A stretch of DNA of 64,000 nt from Fratercula arctica. Lineage: Eukaryota > Chordata > Aves > Charadriiformes > Alcidae. The notes below the pieces were generated by a model. The model made no database searches. It saw nothing but the letters and a program-made list of their open reading frames with translations, and was not told where the DNA came from. Within the stretch, counting starts at the first letter, position 1. Each line of letters begins with the position of its first letter. Shown one piece after another: positions 25,381-38,770 of this stretch. The translations under genes and the position numbers were made by a program. The DNA is taken from NCBI GenBank assembly GCA_947846985.1, contig CANTUZ010000005.1, positions 50,681,389 through 50,745,388 of the forward strand. The letters run 5' to 3'.

Positions 25381-28300
25381 CCTTTGGATAGATAAAATTA
25401 CTCTTTTTCTTTTCTGAACTTACTGGACAAGAGCCTGTCCAGGATCAGAGTGCACACTGACAAGTAGACAGCCCTACAGCTGAACTCATTTTGAGATAGA
25501 AACCACGTGAACACAAGTAAATCACATGTGCCAAAGTGAAGCTGGCTTATATACAATGTATTTTTTAATACCCTGCAAGGAGATGGAGTCCACATGCATG
25601 AACTTCCAAAAAAAAATAGGTTTAACAATAATGGGGTGTAATGTATGAATTACTGTACACATAAAATGAATCTCCATCTGCCTAAACAATTCCTGGGACT
25701 GGTAACGCAAAATCTTTTTTGGGAGTATAAGAGAAAGAGGTTATCACTCAAACAGCAAAACTAACTTTCTCATGGGTAAAGTTACACGCTGTTGTACACC
25801 TTTGCAAATTTTACTTATGCATGTTCAAGGGAGACTGTAACGTGAACCACTGTTGGGAGGGGCAACTGAGATGACCGAGAAAGTAAAGCTTATTTCACAA
25901 AAGACAACTAGCAGAGGTTGGCTTGTTCAGTCTGGCAAAATGGAAGCTGAGAAGGAACTGATTGTTCGCTATTGATTCATCGGGAGAACAAACACAGAGA
26001 AGAAAAGAGCTACTGAATTTAAAGAAGGAATTTAATGTTGGCATAAGAACAAACTGTCTATGAATAAATTTAGGATGGAAATTATAAGGTTTTTAATCAT
26101 CATAAGCATAGCTTTCTTGAGCAGATTTCCAAATCATCATAAGCATAGCTTTCTTGAGCAGATTTCCATTAGAAATAGTACAGGCAATGACCAACTAATT
26201 TTTGAAAGACTTATGAAAAAACTTCTGAAAGTTTATGAAAGACTATGTGAGTGCAGATGACTGATCTGGTAAAAGGTTTCCTGTTTGATATTCTTAGTTC
26301 AGCTACTAACCTTTTTCCAAGTCTCTTAAGACCTAATTCTCAGAAATGCTGAAAACAGTTCAAATTGGTTTAATCTTGTTCTTCTGAGAGCAGTTCCTTA
26401 ATCTGTAAAATAGATGTGCTACTTAAGTTGTCTGAGCATTTGCAACCCTTGCAATAATTAAAAATAAGTTAAAATTAAGAACACATCCTAAGATTTTTTG
26501 GAGCAACATAGGAATGTCAGATTTCCAAGGTTAATTAACCATAGGCAGATAAGTTGATGAGAATTTTTAAAAATCTTCTTACAATGCAGAGGTAAGGCAG
26601 AACCTTCTTTCTACAGGGGCTCTTTGGGTACTTTCTACTGTGCATAAAGAAATTTTGCTGCCATAGTACACAGTTTAGGAGCACACAGCAATTATTTATT
26701 AATACTCACAGGGAGCAGTTAGTAATAACTTACTACCAGGTTAAGCATTTGCATGCTCATAATGCAGGCATGTCATAAGTCTCTGCTGGTAAGGCAGTCA
26801 TCAGACAGGAGGTGAAGGGGTGTTCTCTATTGCTCAAAATTGCTGCGTTGCTACACCCAACTGAATGCTTTTTTTTTTTTCCTAAGCTTTTATAGCATTT
26901 CATACTGATGCTTTTCTCTCAAGTCCTTGAATTACCAACTATTGCCATCTCTGCTTCTGTCTTTGTTCCTTCTTATCTTTCATAGAATTAGCTTTTGTTC
27001 CCTCTTACAGCTTAATGAGTCAAGGTCAGAAAGCTGTGTTTTAAAAAAGGCAGGCTTTGGATCACACACAGCTGAATCCCCAGTCTGAGTTACAGTAGTA
27101 TCATCTCTGAATGATCAAAACTTTGAGGTCTGTAGATCCAGCACTAAATATAAGGAACTGCCCTCCTCCAGAATCTGTAGTACTACCTAGGTCTGAGAAT
27201 GCTCGGGGTAAAATCTAATTCTCTTACTCTGTCTCCTTCACTGTAATTGTAATTCACACACTAAAGAAATTGAAGCTTTTGCATTACTTCATTGTAGTTT
27301 TGCTGTGTAAGTAGATTCTATTATGTGCATATGTGAAGAGTAGAAACAACTCTAATATGTATTATGCTTAATTGCAAATATACAAATACGGCATGCATAT
27401 GATTGAATAATAAGCTACCTGGGAAGGGCAGAAGTTACATTTGCATCATGGAAAATGACTGGAGTTTAGAGCTTACTGTAATCTGAGAAGAGCCATCTAG
27501 ACAGAAACATTTTTCTAAAATGGATCATTTCATTATTTAGCAGACATTTTTCAGTATGACAATAGAAATCAGTGTTTGCAGAACAATGATGTCTGTACAC
27601 TCAGCTTCTAAGATTTTTGTGCTGATTGCCCCTTCTAATCTTGAATATCTTGGTATCTTGAAAGAAATTTAAGTGCTACAAGGTTTGACAGCAGACTATT
27701 TGGCCTTGGCCTTGGGCTTATATTTTCTAGAAACAGAGACAGCTTGGGTTTCAGTCAGAAGTTATATTATTGTAGTTTTTGTTTTGCCTTGGGTTTGGTA
27801 AAGTTGCCATTTGAATTAACAGCCCTCCTTTTTCTTTACAAATGACCAATCTAAAAGAAGCAGGAAATTATTCCAACTAGGAGTGGAAAGACTCTTAGCT
27901 GAGGTTAGACTTTTCAAACTTGAATGTTGATCAACATACTACATTTTGGGTTGACATTATTACATTTATTGTGTGTTAAAAATAGAACAGTAATGGTTAA
28001 GCAAAAATTCTGAGCTTTTCCATATAAAATACATTTTTATTAGTAAAGTATCAGCTGATTCACAGGCTCACATAATAAGCAGTGCTTGTCTACTTTTGCT
28101 TGCCAGTATGAAGTAATGTAGTTATGTGTATTCTAAATGTTATACATTCTTATGCAAATAGTAGATCCCTACAAATAATATAAGGAATTTAATTCTAAAT
28201 GACAAATTCTTTGCATAAACTATTCTCAACTGTTCTAAGTAGACAAGTCTCTGGTCAAATTAATTTCCCTTTTACACATGGCTATAACCCTTAGAACAGA

Positions 28301-28410
28301 CTACGGCATGTTAATTTGTATGTTCTATTGCAAATTGTCATTAGTAATGATTTCCCTCCTAAGTGTTCCTCCTGGATATCTGCTAGATTTATATTGAACC
28401 CACTGCTATG
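25381..28410. other. Non-coding stretch, no recognised element
   Basis: AT-rich, with no frame resembling a known protein. The one clear structure is a perfect 37-bp tandem duplication (26095-26168). A 14-base T run lies near 26869-26882. Confidence 0.6.
26095..26168. repeat. Perfect tandem duplication of 37 bp
   Basis: Two adjacent identical 37-bp units, each beginning AATCATCATAAGCATAGC and ending GATTTCCA. The identity implies a recent event; the unit matches no element elsewhere in the window that I can see. Confidence 0.93.
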
Positions 28411-28752
28411 TGTGGGAGCCGACACAGGCAGGACGCAGGAACAACCACAAAACCACAGATGAAATGCAAAGAGTAAATTTAATCTCCGTATCTCACCAAC
28501 TGGAGGATCTCTGAAGCAGCACCTGGGCAGAGGCACGCAAGCAGAAACACAGGCATTGCGGAGCTTAGTCCTCACTAGAGAGAGTCCTTGTTAGCAAGAG
28601 AGTTCTCGTTAGCAAGACAGAGAGCCCAAACCTGCTGTTCTCGCCTGTACATCAGGGATTTAAGCAGGTGTAGTTTTCCACGGTGCTTTGATCCTCAACA
28701 GCAGGGCAGGAATCTCAAGCATGTTCAATAAGGTGCCTCTGAGTCCATCACA
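28411..28752 (-). mobile_element. Probable solo LTR, unrelated to the provirus family
   Basis: Read on the minus strand, the segment has LTR-like order: a TATA-like TTAAAT (28659-28664), then about 180 bases downstream ATTAAA (28478-28483) as a possible polyadenylation signal, a T/G-rich stretch, and an end in CTCCCACA at 28411. GC content is clearly above its flanks. An imperfect 18-bp tandem pair lies inside (28580-28597 and 28598-28615, 16 of 18 identical). The left boundary TGTGGGAG is convincing. The right one is not: 28752 (CATCACA) and 28838 (TCTGACA) both fit a TG...CA element. CTATG occurs at 28406-28410 and 28756-28760, but it does not directly abut a CA end. It is not followed by a primer binding site, so it is called solo. 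The family was not recognised by name. Confidence 0.5.
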
Positions 28753-29320
28753 GGCCTATGCTACCTAAGTGCAGCTGTTCTACTTGTTGAGCACATAAGA
28801 CTAAACAATGATTAGTGTGATATACGTGCTTTCTGACACCCCAGGTGCAAGTCACTTGAGTGTATTTACAATTCTCTTTGCTGATCTTCCGTAACTTTCC
28901 CACATTATGTTTTATGTTAATTTCAGGACACACAATGGATCACAGAGCTTTGCAAGAGTTTTCTCCAGTCATGACATCAAAAGTTCTTTCATTTTTTATC
29001 ACAGTAATTTATTTTCATGTCTTCCAATTAGCGAAAACTTTGCATGAACAAGGTAACTAGAACTGTTTGAATAGTGACAAATTGGCATCAACAAACTTAC
29101 TGAAAGGGAAAATATTACTCTGATCTGTGTAATTATGTATCCTTACATACTTTCAAATATAAAATCAATGGTTGTAAAATATCCTACTGACTTCTTTCTT
29201 CCTTATGTTCCTGTATCACACATTTTTCTAGCTTGCTCCTTATTCTGAAAAAGGAGTGAATAAATTTTTTACAGTTATAATACTTGCCAGATATTTCTAA
29301 GTTCTGAACAATTTCTTCCT

Positions 29321-29337
29321 CAACAACAACAACAACA
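29321..29337. repeat. (CAA)n microsatellite
   Basis: Five to six CAA units in a row. Confidence 0.9.
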
Positions 29338-29907
29338 GACTTGAGATTTTCATAGTAGTTTCCTTTAATTCTTTGCTCTAACTCTGGTAGAAGTGGGAAC
29401 ACAAAACAGAATCCGCCCAAACTTCTTGTAACTCTAAAAAATCTACTTCCAAAGAACATGCTTTTGTGATGTGAACCCTAGGATCTAATATACCTCTTGT
29501 ACCTTTAATTCTGTAAAATGTTGTCCTTCATAAGGCCTCATCATTTTGATAAGATAAAATTGTGAACTAAGCTTTTATGATCATTCTACATTTCAATATA
29601 AGAAACTAGTCTCCAGAGATTTCTTTAAAAAGATAAAACTTTTCAGTCTGCCATAAGTAGGTATTTTCGCATAAGCACCTTGGAAAATACTTATTTATTG
29701 AAGGTGTGTATTTTTCCAAAATTTACAGCAAGCTCTACTGGCACTAAGCAGTCTTCCAGCCTTTGCTGTTCAAAACTGACATTCTCTTTTGTCTTCAGGA
29801 CAAGCATCATTTTCTCAACAGGTGTATTAATGCTTGGGGAATGTCAAAAGACAATGAGAAATCACCTGTTTGAGAAAGGATGTCATATTTCCAAGCATGA
29901 TTGAAAG

Positions 29908-29925
29908 CCCCCCCCCTCCCCCCCT
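29908..29925. repeat. C-rich homopolymer tract
   Basis: A run of nine C, one T, then eight C. The minus strand is therefore a nearly pure G run that could adopt four-stranded structure. Confidence 0.85.
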
Positions 29926-31430
29926 GCCTCCTCTGTCCCTGATATCTTATTTCCCTAGTACTCTCACAGATTCATGTTAGTCACATACTGCTTGACACAA
30001 CCATATTCATCAAACAGACTATTTTAAGCTATTATCCAGCAGTTTACATTGTCCAAACTTGTCATAAACTTCACTGATATTTTTCCAGCTTCTCACTATA
30101 ATGAAACAAATAGTAGCGAGACTTTGTGGGACTATATCCATAGAAAGAAATCTTGCATACTCAATGTGAAAGCTTAGAGGATTACAGCTAACTGTTGTAG
30201 CAGCAGAGCTTGAATATTTAAAATTACAGAGAGGTTGTAGCGTCCATTCTCATCAACCCTATCTTGCGACACTTAACCTATCTATCCCCTGTCTGTCCTC
30301 TGTCCCCCTTGCAACATCCTCAGTCCCAACATGAAAAGTACTGCCCTCCAGTAGGTGAGGCAGAGGTAAGCGGGCAAGACTCAACCTTAGTTGTTTTTGA
30401 CACACAGCCACCATTGCTCCTGCCCCTTCCTTTCCCTTTGTTTTAAAGCCACCATTCACTCTACTGATCCTGTGGCTAGCATCTGGCAGGTGCTACTCCT
30501 GCCATGAAACATTTTCCAAGCAGCAGCAGGTCCTGGAGTCCCTCACCTTCTGGGTTGAATGGTGTCCTGGTGGTTGTAGTGAAGGTGGAATTAACTTGTG
30601 CTATCCCATGTTTTGTACAGAGACGAGGGCATTGGTATACTCTGACAATTACTGCTAAAGCAAGTTCTTTATCCTAAAGCAAATCTTCCCCACAAAAGAT
30701 GGTGCTGAGCCAGCATGTCTAGGATCATGACTAACGTATTGATTATGTTGCCAACTATACACTTTATCTTTCTCCAGTGCTGGCAACAATTTGTAGTAGG
30801 TACTTCACTGAAAAATTTCATTGTTTTAGATACAAAAGTTGGAGGAATTTTGGACAGGAACTACATCAGCTTATTTATGTACAAAGAGCTACTCAGTACA
30901 TACAGCAGTTATTGCTGCCAACTTTACTTACAGGTAAAATTTCTTAAAAACGGGTAGACATTTCATTTAATGATGACAGTCCAAAATAGACCCACTGGTT
31001 ACCTATAAAGTTCAATTTATACTATAACCTGTTTACTTTGCAATGTATATGAAGCCACTATCACGTAGCTGGCTCACTGCACGCTCTTCTTTAGGACATG
31101 AAAGGATGAATGCATCTAAAGCTCCTTTAGAAGAGCTTCTTTTTGATGTTATATGACCTTCTGCTTATAGACTTGTCCTTAAGTATGTGATATACCTTGG
31201 CTCAAGTTACCAGCTACTTTCCACAGAATGTTTCAAGTTGAAATAGGAAGTTTGTGATGATATGCCATGATGCACTTTCTCTTTGAAGGAGAGAAGGCCC
31301 AATCTGTGCAAGTGGGAAGAGTGATTATGATTGATTTCAATGCCAGCTGATGATAAAGTGCTTGTAAGAGGTAGAAGATGACCTTATTCAGAAGACAGTA
31401 ATAAAAGGTGTATTCCCAAACTACTAATAG

Positions 31431-31446
31431 TACTACTACTACTACT
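31431..31446. repeat. (TAC)n microsatellite
   Basis: About five TAC units. Confidence 0.88.
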
Positions 31447-34146
31447 GATTCTAATACACCGGATTCTGATGGGCTTGTCATTATTGTTCAGTGTTTACTT
31501 CCATGTTATCCTCCCTATTTGCTTTAATATTACCAGTACAGAATCTCACAGTTTTTTCTCTTAGGTGTAATGGTACACACACAAGTGAGTAAACTTACAT
31601 GGTCTGGTATGTATGTGAATGAGACACCATTTTTCCTTAAGGAATGAGTGGCCTCTATTTTCTGTGTGTTACCTTATTCTATACTACTGATTCTTACATG
31701 TAATTTCCATTTGCATAGACATGAGATACCAAGATTGACTCGTCAACCTAAAGTCATTCAGCAAATCTGCAGCAGAGTGGAAAAGAGGGCCCAATAGCTC
31801 TGTGGCGTGGTAGAAAAACTGAGCCCTATAGCACTCTTCTGTAACTGCTAGATAAAATGAACTGACCAAATGTAGGGCTTATGACTAAACAACTGGAGAG
31901 TCCCCCTCTCTTGTTTCTGAGGGAATTATAGTGGCAAATGAAACAAAAGAATGTCCCAAAGAATTTGATCCCATTCTTGATGTTTGTTTTCTAACCACCT
32001 ATTAATTTTCATACTGAAAATCAGTATAAATAATGTAATTAAAAACAATAGTATGTTAATCTTTTGTCCCTAAGCTTCCATTTAATTGCTTGAAGGGTGA
32101 TGTGTTTGGATCTGATGCTTATTTACTAGTGATGATTGCTTAGCCACCTACCATATTAATATTGACAGATGTCCCAGAGAGATAATAAGTGAAAGCATAT
32201 CAGTAGTTTGCAGTCATTTAACATTAGCATGTAATGCTACTTAATACATGTTGCTTCTCTGCTGAACAGAAGAACAGCATGAGAGACTTTTCCAGAGTTA
32301 TTTTAATCAAATAAATGTGAAACTACATGGAAATAAACTTGCTTTCTAAAATGACAAATTTAATGTTTTATTCCACTAATAGGGTGGAAAAAGTAACATT
32401 AAAGGCTAGTTTATCAGGTGCATTTATAAAATAGATGACTACAGGTGGTTTTGGAAAAGCTTTTGAACACTAATTATGATAGGAATTCTCCTCTCAAAGG
32501 CTGTATAAAATTCATAGAATTAGGGGGACAAAAGTTTTTCAATAAAAATTCCCTCCTAAAATTTTGTGGGGAAAAGAAAGAAACGAAGACTGATAAATTC
32601 ATTAATTCCATCCCTAAAGGGAGTGTTGTATTCTTGCATGATATATTGTAAAGCATTTCCTGCTCTAGACATGAAAATGTTGAGTGATTAATCTCTACAA
32701 CTGCCCTTAGTGATTCTCTCACTCTCAAATGTGTGAAGAATTTTCAATACTTGTTTTTGACTGTGAAGGAAATAAAAATACTAGTAGTGGCAGTAAAAAA
32801 AGTGAACAGACGGAATGCTTAATGATTTTTTGGGGATTGTAAAACAGTATTAAAACATATACTGTGTAGGTGCACGTTTCTGCCACACAGTTCATCTAAC
32901 ATGCAGTAACAAGGTGGTATGAATACATTAATATAATACCTGTCTTGACATGCACCCTTAGTAACTCTTCTCATATAGTAATAGCTAAATTAAAATGATG
33001 TATTCTGAAAGGTAGCCAGGCACTTGACATTTATATGACTCTTCTTTGATTCCTGTCAAATTTGAAAAATGTAGCTAACAATGTTTAGAGAAATTGGCTT
33101 GTTGCCTGACTGGTGTTGTCTCTGATACACCTTTATTGCAGGCCTTGTCAAGTTTTTATCTTTTCTTAGCCAGGGAATGCAGAAAAGTAATAAATATATA
33201 CATTTATCAGTAAAAACATAGAAAAAACCCTCTTTATCCAATGGTAGTGATAGTAGTTGACATCATTATTCAGGATTAGAGAATGGATTTGCTTTTGCTT
33301 TCTTAATATATATGCCTGGTTTGTTTCGTATCATGACCAGTTTGGCCAACATACTTCCATTGCCTTTTAGAAGGGCACAGGCTGTTTTGGTAGGTAGAAG
33401 CTATTCTGATTTACTATATTTTCCTTACAAATTAAAAAGTCATCATACCTGGATAGTAAATAATAGTGTGGTTTTATTCACTACAGTTCTTCATCTGTTG
33501 CTACAAAATCAACAGTGACTCAGGAGCAGCCATGAGTCACTGCCATTCTCTCGTGGAAATCTGTATCAAATGAAATAATATGTTGAACAATATATCAAAC
33601 TGTGAATGAACAGTGTGGGATAAATGCACTGAAGAAGTTGTCTGTAGAGGAAATGACAACAAGGGCTGGTTTGGAATAGGTCAATATGTGAACAAATTAT
33701 TCAGCAAATGGAGTCTTTTGGTTTATTAGCTTATCAAGCACCAGAGTGGATTGGAGCCTTAACCCAGTGAGTACAGACAGGAGTATGGACTTGGAGAATT
33801 CAGTAACAGGAAGGAATAGCTTGATTGTTAATTATTGGACAGAAGCAAAATCTATAAAATAATTGCAGATTTTCTTCACTGATTCAAAATATATTCTGAT
33901 TTAAACCAATCCCAGAAGAAAAACTCTGCGAATGACTGTTCATTAAGTCAGGATGACTGGGAAATAGCTACATGCTTCAAGCTAAGTGTTGTTTTCCCAT
34001 ATAAGCCCTTTATGTCTGTCAGTACTTTTGAGCACCCGTGTTTATCAGCAATAGGAGAAAGAAAAGACAATTTTAGAGACAAGATACAAACAGAGACATC
34101 CTCGTAACACCCTGTTATCCTCCAGCTGAGGAAACAGTTTCTGATA

Positions 34147-34182
34147 ACAAAAAAAAATAAAAAAAAAAATAAAAAAAAAATT
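34147..34182. repeat. A-rich low-complexity tract
   Basis: Runs of eight to eleven A separated by single T bases. Confidence 0.9.
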
Positions 34183-37093
34183 GCTCAGAGGGAGAAACTC
34201 CTTTAGATCTGGACTTCCTACTGAGAGAAGTCTAGGTGGCTGGCTTGCTCATCAAGATGATCTCCCAGGGATTAGGGTTCATTCCAGAGAGAGACTTAGG
34301 TGCACTTATAACAGTACTGATTACTAGGAATGCTGTTAGCTGGGTGGTAGTTCTAAAATCACAAAAATCTTGATTTCTCCACAGGAACTGGCATTTTTAA
34401 CAAGATGATCTTCAGTTTTATGCTGTGGTGAAGGAACATACTGATACAAACTCTATATAGAGCTAAAGGAAAAAACCACATAAGCTAAGATCTATAGTTA
34501 AGAGTTCTCACAATTGAATTCAACTAATTTATTCTATATCCAAGAATAGGCCAATAGACAGTGATTAAAAATGAAGACAATTTATAATTAAAAGTATCAG
34601 CATGCACAATGGCTTTTGTCTTTTCCACTACTTCTGTCAGACTGTTCAGCCCAGGGATTCTGGGATGAACAGTCATGATCACCACCCATGGATAACTGGA
34701 CATTTTGGAAAATGTCCAGATTTTTTCTTTTTTTTGTTATGGTGTGATGTATACATCATTTAGTGACCTGTAGAAAGACTTGGATTTTTAACATGATTGA
34801 CAGACAGCCCTGGAAGTCTCAGCCACTGGTCTTTGCTCAATGAATATTGCAGTCTTCTAAACAACCTGTCTGAGTAAGGCTGAGTTCAGACAGTAACAGC
34901 AAGATTTACTTTCTGTTTAAAGAAGAGGAAGAAAAAAGATGGGATAAAGCTGGTTTTACTTTTATTCCTGATATTGTGTTCATATTTGGAGATGAAATAC
35001 GTCTGTTTTAAGGCTTTATGTTGGATAGTTTTCTGAAAATATACAGAAACATATGAAATGCTTGAAAGTGGTGTTCCTCCTGTAAGTAACTAACAAAATA
35101 AGTGATTCTAAGTCTAGGAGCAAAATAGCCATAAGCTCTGGGAAGGTGGCTACTGATTTACAATAAAATTATTAATTTAAGCTGCCCTTTTTGTCAACTG
35201 TTCTTTGGGAAGGAGAACTAATCTCAGTCAGTACCAGTCAAGTGCTGTTCTGAAAAAGAATGCTTCAAGTATGTTTTTCATGCAAGGTATAGAATTGACT
35301 GGAGCCTGCAGGTGTATTGCATTAAATTGGATGTATATCAATGCTAACAATTTTGTAAGATTACTATTTTAAATAATCCAGTTTCAGCTCCTTTTTCACT
35401 TTTCTTTGCCACTTTGAACAGGAAATTGCAAGATTAAGAAAGAAATATTTCAATTTCCTTAAGTGTAATATGTAACTGTGACAATCCTACTGAAGATTAA
35501 CTTCTCTTTCAATGTTCCTCAGTGCCAGTCATGAAGACTTAATAATCCAGCCTTAATAATCAGTCAATCAGAAGTGACACAGCATTTTTTTTTAAAGAAG
35601 CTGGAAGGTTCTGACCATGTTAAATCTGATCAGGCCGGTAAGAACATGCTTGATGTGCAGACACCTCCTATGCTTATTTGTGTTTTCTCAGAATTTAATA
35701 CTGACTTTTAAAAGGTTTAATTTCCACAGCTATTTCACCCTGTTGTACCAGAGCATAATTATCCATACAAGGTGAAGAAATGAGGAGAAGGTAAGAAAAA
35801 TAGTACATAGGCAACTAATACCTCCCTTCGTATTACTTGATTTTTATTTTATTTTTTTAAACAAAGGAGACTTTGACAAGTTCCAGATTCTTAACATTTC
35901 ATACGGATAAGGACCAAATCCTCACCATCAGAAAACCAGTAGGAGAAAGTAAGTTGAATGTAGTTCTACAAAATTCTTTAGCGCCCAAAAGTCAGGAATT
36001 TAATGATTTACTATTTTTTAAATTATACAGTTTACAGACACTAAATAGCTAGGATACAAAAAAAATAAAATTAAGGGTTCAGTCAGGCCTAAAGCATCTG
36101 ATTAAATCTCTGGCTGCATCTGAATATGTGCTTAACTATTTATTTTCAATTTTTGTTCTGCCTTGGTTGAGGCATATTTAGTTTGAATTGTGAAATGTGT
36201 TGCTTGCTGGATGATTAAGTTCAATAAGGAAGAAAGAGCATGAAGATTATAAATTGCACCGAGGGTAAAAAGAAGCTGGAATTACTTGTATAGAAACTCC
36301 TGACTTTTAATATATCTATCTATATACCATTCAGTGTTAAACCTTCTAACTTTGCTATTGTAAATACTAACTAGTAGCATATATCCAAAGGACGTGGTTA
36401 TCACTCTTGACCCTATTAGTTTGATTATCAGATATAGCAGAGAGGCTGTGCCTGTTACTTTCGTAGAAAATCTTGTGACATCATAGAAAAAAACCGAACA
36501 CAAGTGTGTGTTTGTGGCCCTGACAGAATATCTGAGGCTACACCATAGGAGTAATTAGTTACTATTAACACCATTTTTCTTCAGACAAGAAAATTAGCTT
36601 TCAATAAATCAATAGCTAGTTTAGAAGGAGAATTTTGGGATGGCATGTCCTATTTCACAAGTTCAAAATTTTCTTTAGTCAGCTGAATCTTTATTTTTGC
36701 TAATTTTTGTCTGTGACAACTGATAATCTTCCTAGCATGCACATTGTCTTGAACATTCCGGCGTTGAACTGGACTCACCGACATTTGTGTCCCTGCTGTG
36801 CCTTTTTGCTACAGACAGTCAAGAAAAGGTTTGGAGGTTAGTTGAGTTCTGCTTTACCAACACCATACTTGTATTTCTCTGCTTAAGATTTCTTCTGTAG
36901 GTGTGAAATTTCATTTAATTTGATAAGCCTCTGGACTAGGAGTTAACCTCATATTTGATGACCGTTTTGATAATTCTAATACTGCCATTTGTTCTCATCT
37001 TATGTCACAGAGTAATATTGCTGAAAGTGTGTCTTCAGTTGATCTATATTTAAACACCTACCTGTCTGTCTGGTGTCCAGCTAGTAAGCTTTA

Positions 37094-37514
37094 TGTCATG
37101 GTCTAGCTCCAGCTGGCAACAAAGAACCATGCGGCTGCTCACTCACTCCCCACCCTCCCAATTCTCCCCCAGCAGCACGATGGGGGAAGAATCAGAAGAA
37201 AAAGGCAAAACTCATGGTCTGAGATAAAGGCAGTTTAACAGAACAGCAAAGGAAAGGGGAAAACACCAACCATAATACTAATAAAGGAATACAGAAAACA
37301 CGATTAACGTACAACCGCTCACCAATTGGAACCTGGAAAGCTCAGCCTGCTCCAGAGCATTGATTCCTAGCCCCCTTGCCTCCCCCAGCTATATACTGAG
37401 CATGACATCACATGGTACTGAATACCCCTTTGGCTAGTTTGTGTTAGCCGTCACAGTTGTGTCCTGTCACAGCTCCTTCTGAAAATTAACCCTATTCCTG
37501 CCAGAACTAAGATA
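37094..37514 (-). repeat. 3' LTR of the minus-strand provirus
   Basis: In the plus strand it starts TGTCATGGTCTAGCTCCAGC and ends CCAGAACTAAGATA, where the usual terminal CA has changed to TA. It shares AGAATCAGAAGAAAAAGG, GAGATAAAGGCAGTTTAACAG, CATGACATCACATGGTACTG and GAAAATTAACCCTATTCC with the 5' LTR. The TATA position reads CTATATACTGAG, partly preserved. It differs from the 5' LTR by many substitutions and several small indels, mainly in the middle. Confidence 0.9.
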
Positions 37515-37527
37515 TTGTCCACCCCTT
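37515..37527 (-). other. Polypurine tract before the 3' LTR
   Basis: On the minus strand it reads AAGGGGTGGACAA and ends directly at the LTR start. Position and composition fit the plus-strand primer of a retrovirus. Confidence 0.75.
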
Positions 37528-38011
37528 ATTTTATATCGTCTATGTCATTTCCAGATCTTACACTTTCCAATTAATCAACACCACTTTTCCCTACCTGTTA
37601 TATGTCTTTCTCTCTATATATATGTACACATACAGATATCATTCCCTTAGTCTATGGGCCATCCCTCTAAAAGGTTTGTTGAGTTCATTTAATCCATGAC
37701 TTTGGGGTACATCTGTTAGAACAGTCTGTCACGGTAAGAGAGGTGGTGTGTGGTACTAGGTTGTTGCATGCTGCATCTGGATCTCGCGACAGGTGTATCT
37801 AGTGTGGCCCATGTCCATGGTCTGAAGGTTGAAGATGTCAATCTCAAGGAAGTTGTTGGGAGCCAGCTGCTGAAGTCAGATCTGATCCAATCACTGCTGC
37901 ACTTTACTCGATTTTATCAAAAAGTCCATCTGTCATTAGTTTGGGTGATTCTTACTGTAGTACTATTGATATGGCATATAGCAATTATATTAATGATGAC
38001 ATACAGTGGCA

Positions 38012-38115
38012 GGGTTATTTAGCAATTAGTAGTCATTTTGTAATTTATAACTTATTTATAAATTATTATTTATAATAATAATTAGTAGCATTAGTTATTT
38101 AGCAATTAACATCAT
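38012..38115. repeat. Local AT-rich duplication inside the provirus
   Basis: GTTATTTAGCAATTA occurs at about 38013 and again at about 38095. Each copy is followed by a related stretch ending TGTAATTT, with a very AT-rich expansion (TTATAAATTATTATTTATAA) between them. It probably arose by slippage after integration. Confidence 0.75.
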
Positions 38116-38180
38116 GTAATTTGATTTATTGGCTATTCTCACCCAACATCAGGTCCCCATGAAGTATACATCAGACATCC

Positions 38181-38770
38181 TCATCCTTCCACATCACTCA
38201 CCAAGTGCACCCAGGTCCTTGAGTGACAGATGGGTTTGACTTTGCCTGAATCTGTCTTCCTTAACATATTCTTCATGTGCACTGCAGGGACGTTATCCCC
38301 TTCTACAGTATGTGGAAGTTTTGATTGGGCAGGGCCAGATCGATTGGTAGATCCCCTGGTGTTAACTAGACAGGTAGCTTTTGGTAAATGTGTATCCCAG
38401 TGTTTTAAGGATGCACCACACATTGCTCTCAGTATAGTTTTTAACAGTCCATTGTATTGTTCGATCTTTCCGGAGGCTGGTGCATGATAGGGGATCTGAT
38501 ATACCCACTCAATGTCATGCTCTTTGGCCCAAGGTGTCTATGAGGCTGTTTTGGAAACGACTCCTGTTGTCTGACTCAATTCTCACTGGGGCGCCGTTTG
38601 CTTTTCAAGGCCGAGGATAGTGTTCCAGGTGGTGGCATGGGGCACAGGGTATGTTTCCAGCCCAGTGCAGTAAGTTGTGCCTCTGTGGAATAGCCACAGC
38701 ATTTTCCTTTCCCATATTCTATCACTTTAACAGGGTCCTGTAGTTGTTTGGGGATGAAGTCCCAAACCAT
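38181..38770 (-). pseudogene. Retroviral integrase remnant
   Basis: Minus-strand frames at 38576-38770 and 38181-38423, plus the stretch between them in other frames, carry integrase-like content. An IESDN motif containing the second catalytic aspartate is at 38566-38580, and an SGKIE motif containing the catalytic glutamate at 38460-38474. The distance from the D codon to the E codon is 109 nt, one more than the 108 expected for a D-35-E arrangement, so a single-base insertion lies between them. Downstream, HWDTHLPKATCLVNTRG and PHTVEGDNVP follow as expected for the C-terminal part in avian ERVL-like elements. A GW block upstream (about 38660-38680) fits the region after the first aspartate, but that residue is not certain. 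Stops and frame changes make it non-functional. This is the only protein remnant I can identify in the provirus. Confidence 0.82.

Larger units (their letters stand above)
28753..37093. other. 8.3 kb non-coding stretch without recognised transposons
   Basis: AT-rich, with no supported gene. It holds short (CAA)n at 29321-29337, (TAC)n at 31431-31446, a C-rich tract at 29908-29925 and an A-rich tract at 34147-34182. The patch at 30240-30600 is richer in GC than its surroundings but shows no recognisable family. Confidence 0.55.

Noticed and set aside
31431..31446. Short clustered repeats ((TAC)n, (CAA)n and similar) as a possible CRISPR-type array
   Set aside because: There are no regularly spaced repeats with unique spacers anywhere. 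The genome type is eukaryotic and these are ordinary microsatellites.
37750..38022. 90-codon plus-strand open frame with a hydrophobic C-terminal part
   Set aside because: It lies antisense within the 3' internal part of the decayed provirus and spans a local AT-rich duplication. No family is recognisable.
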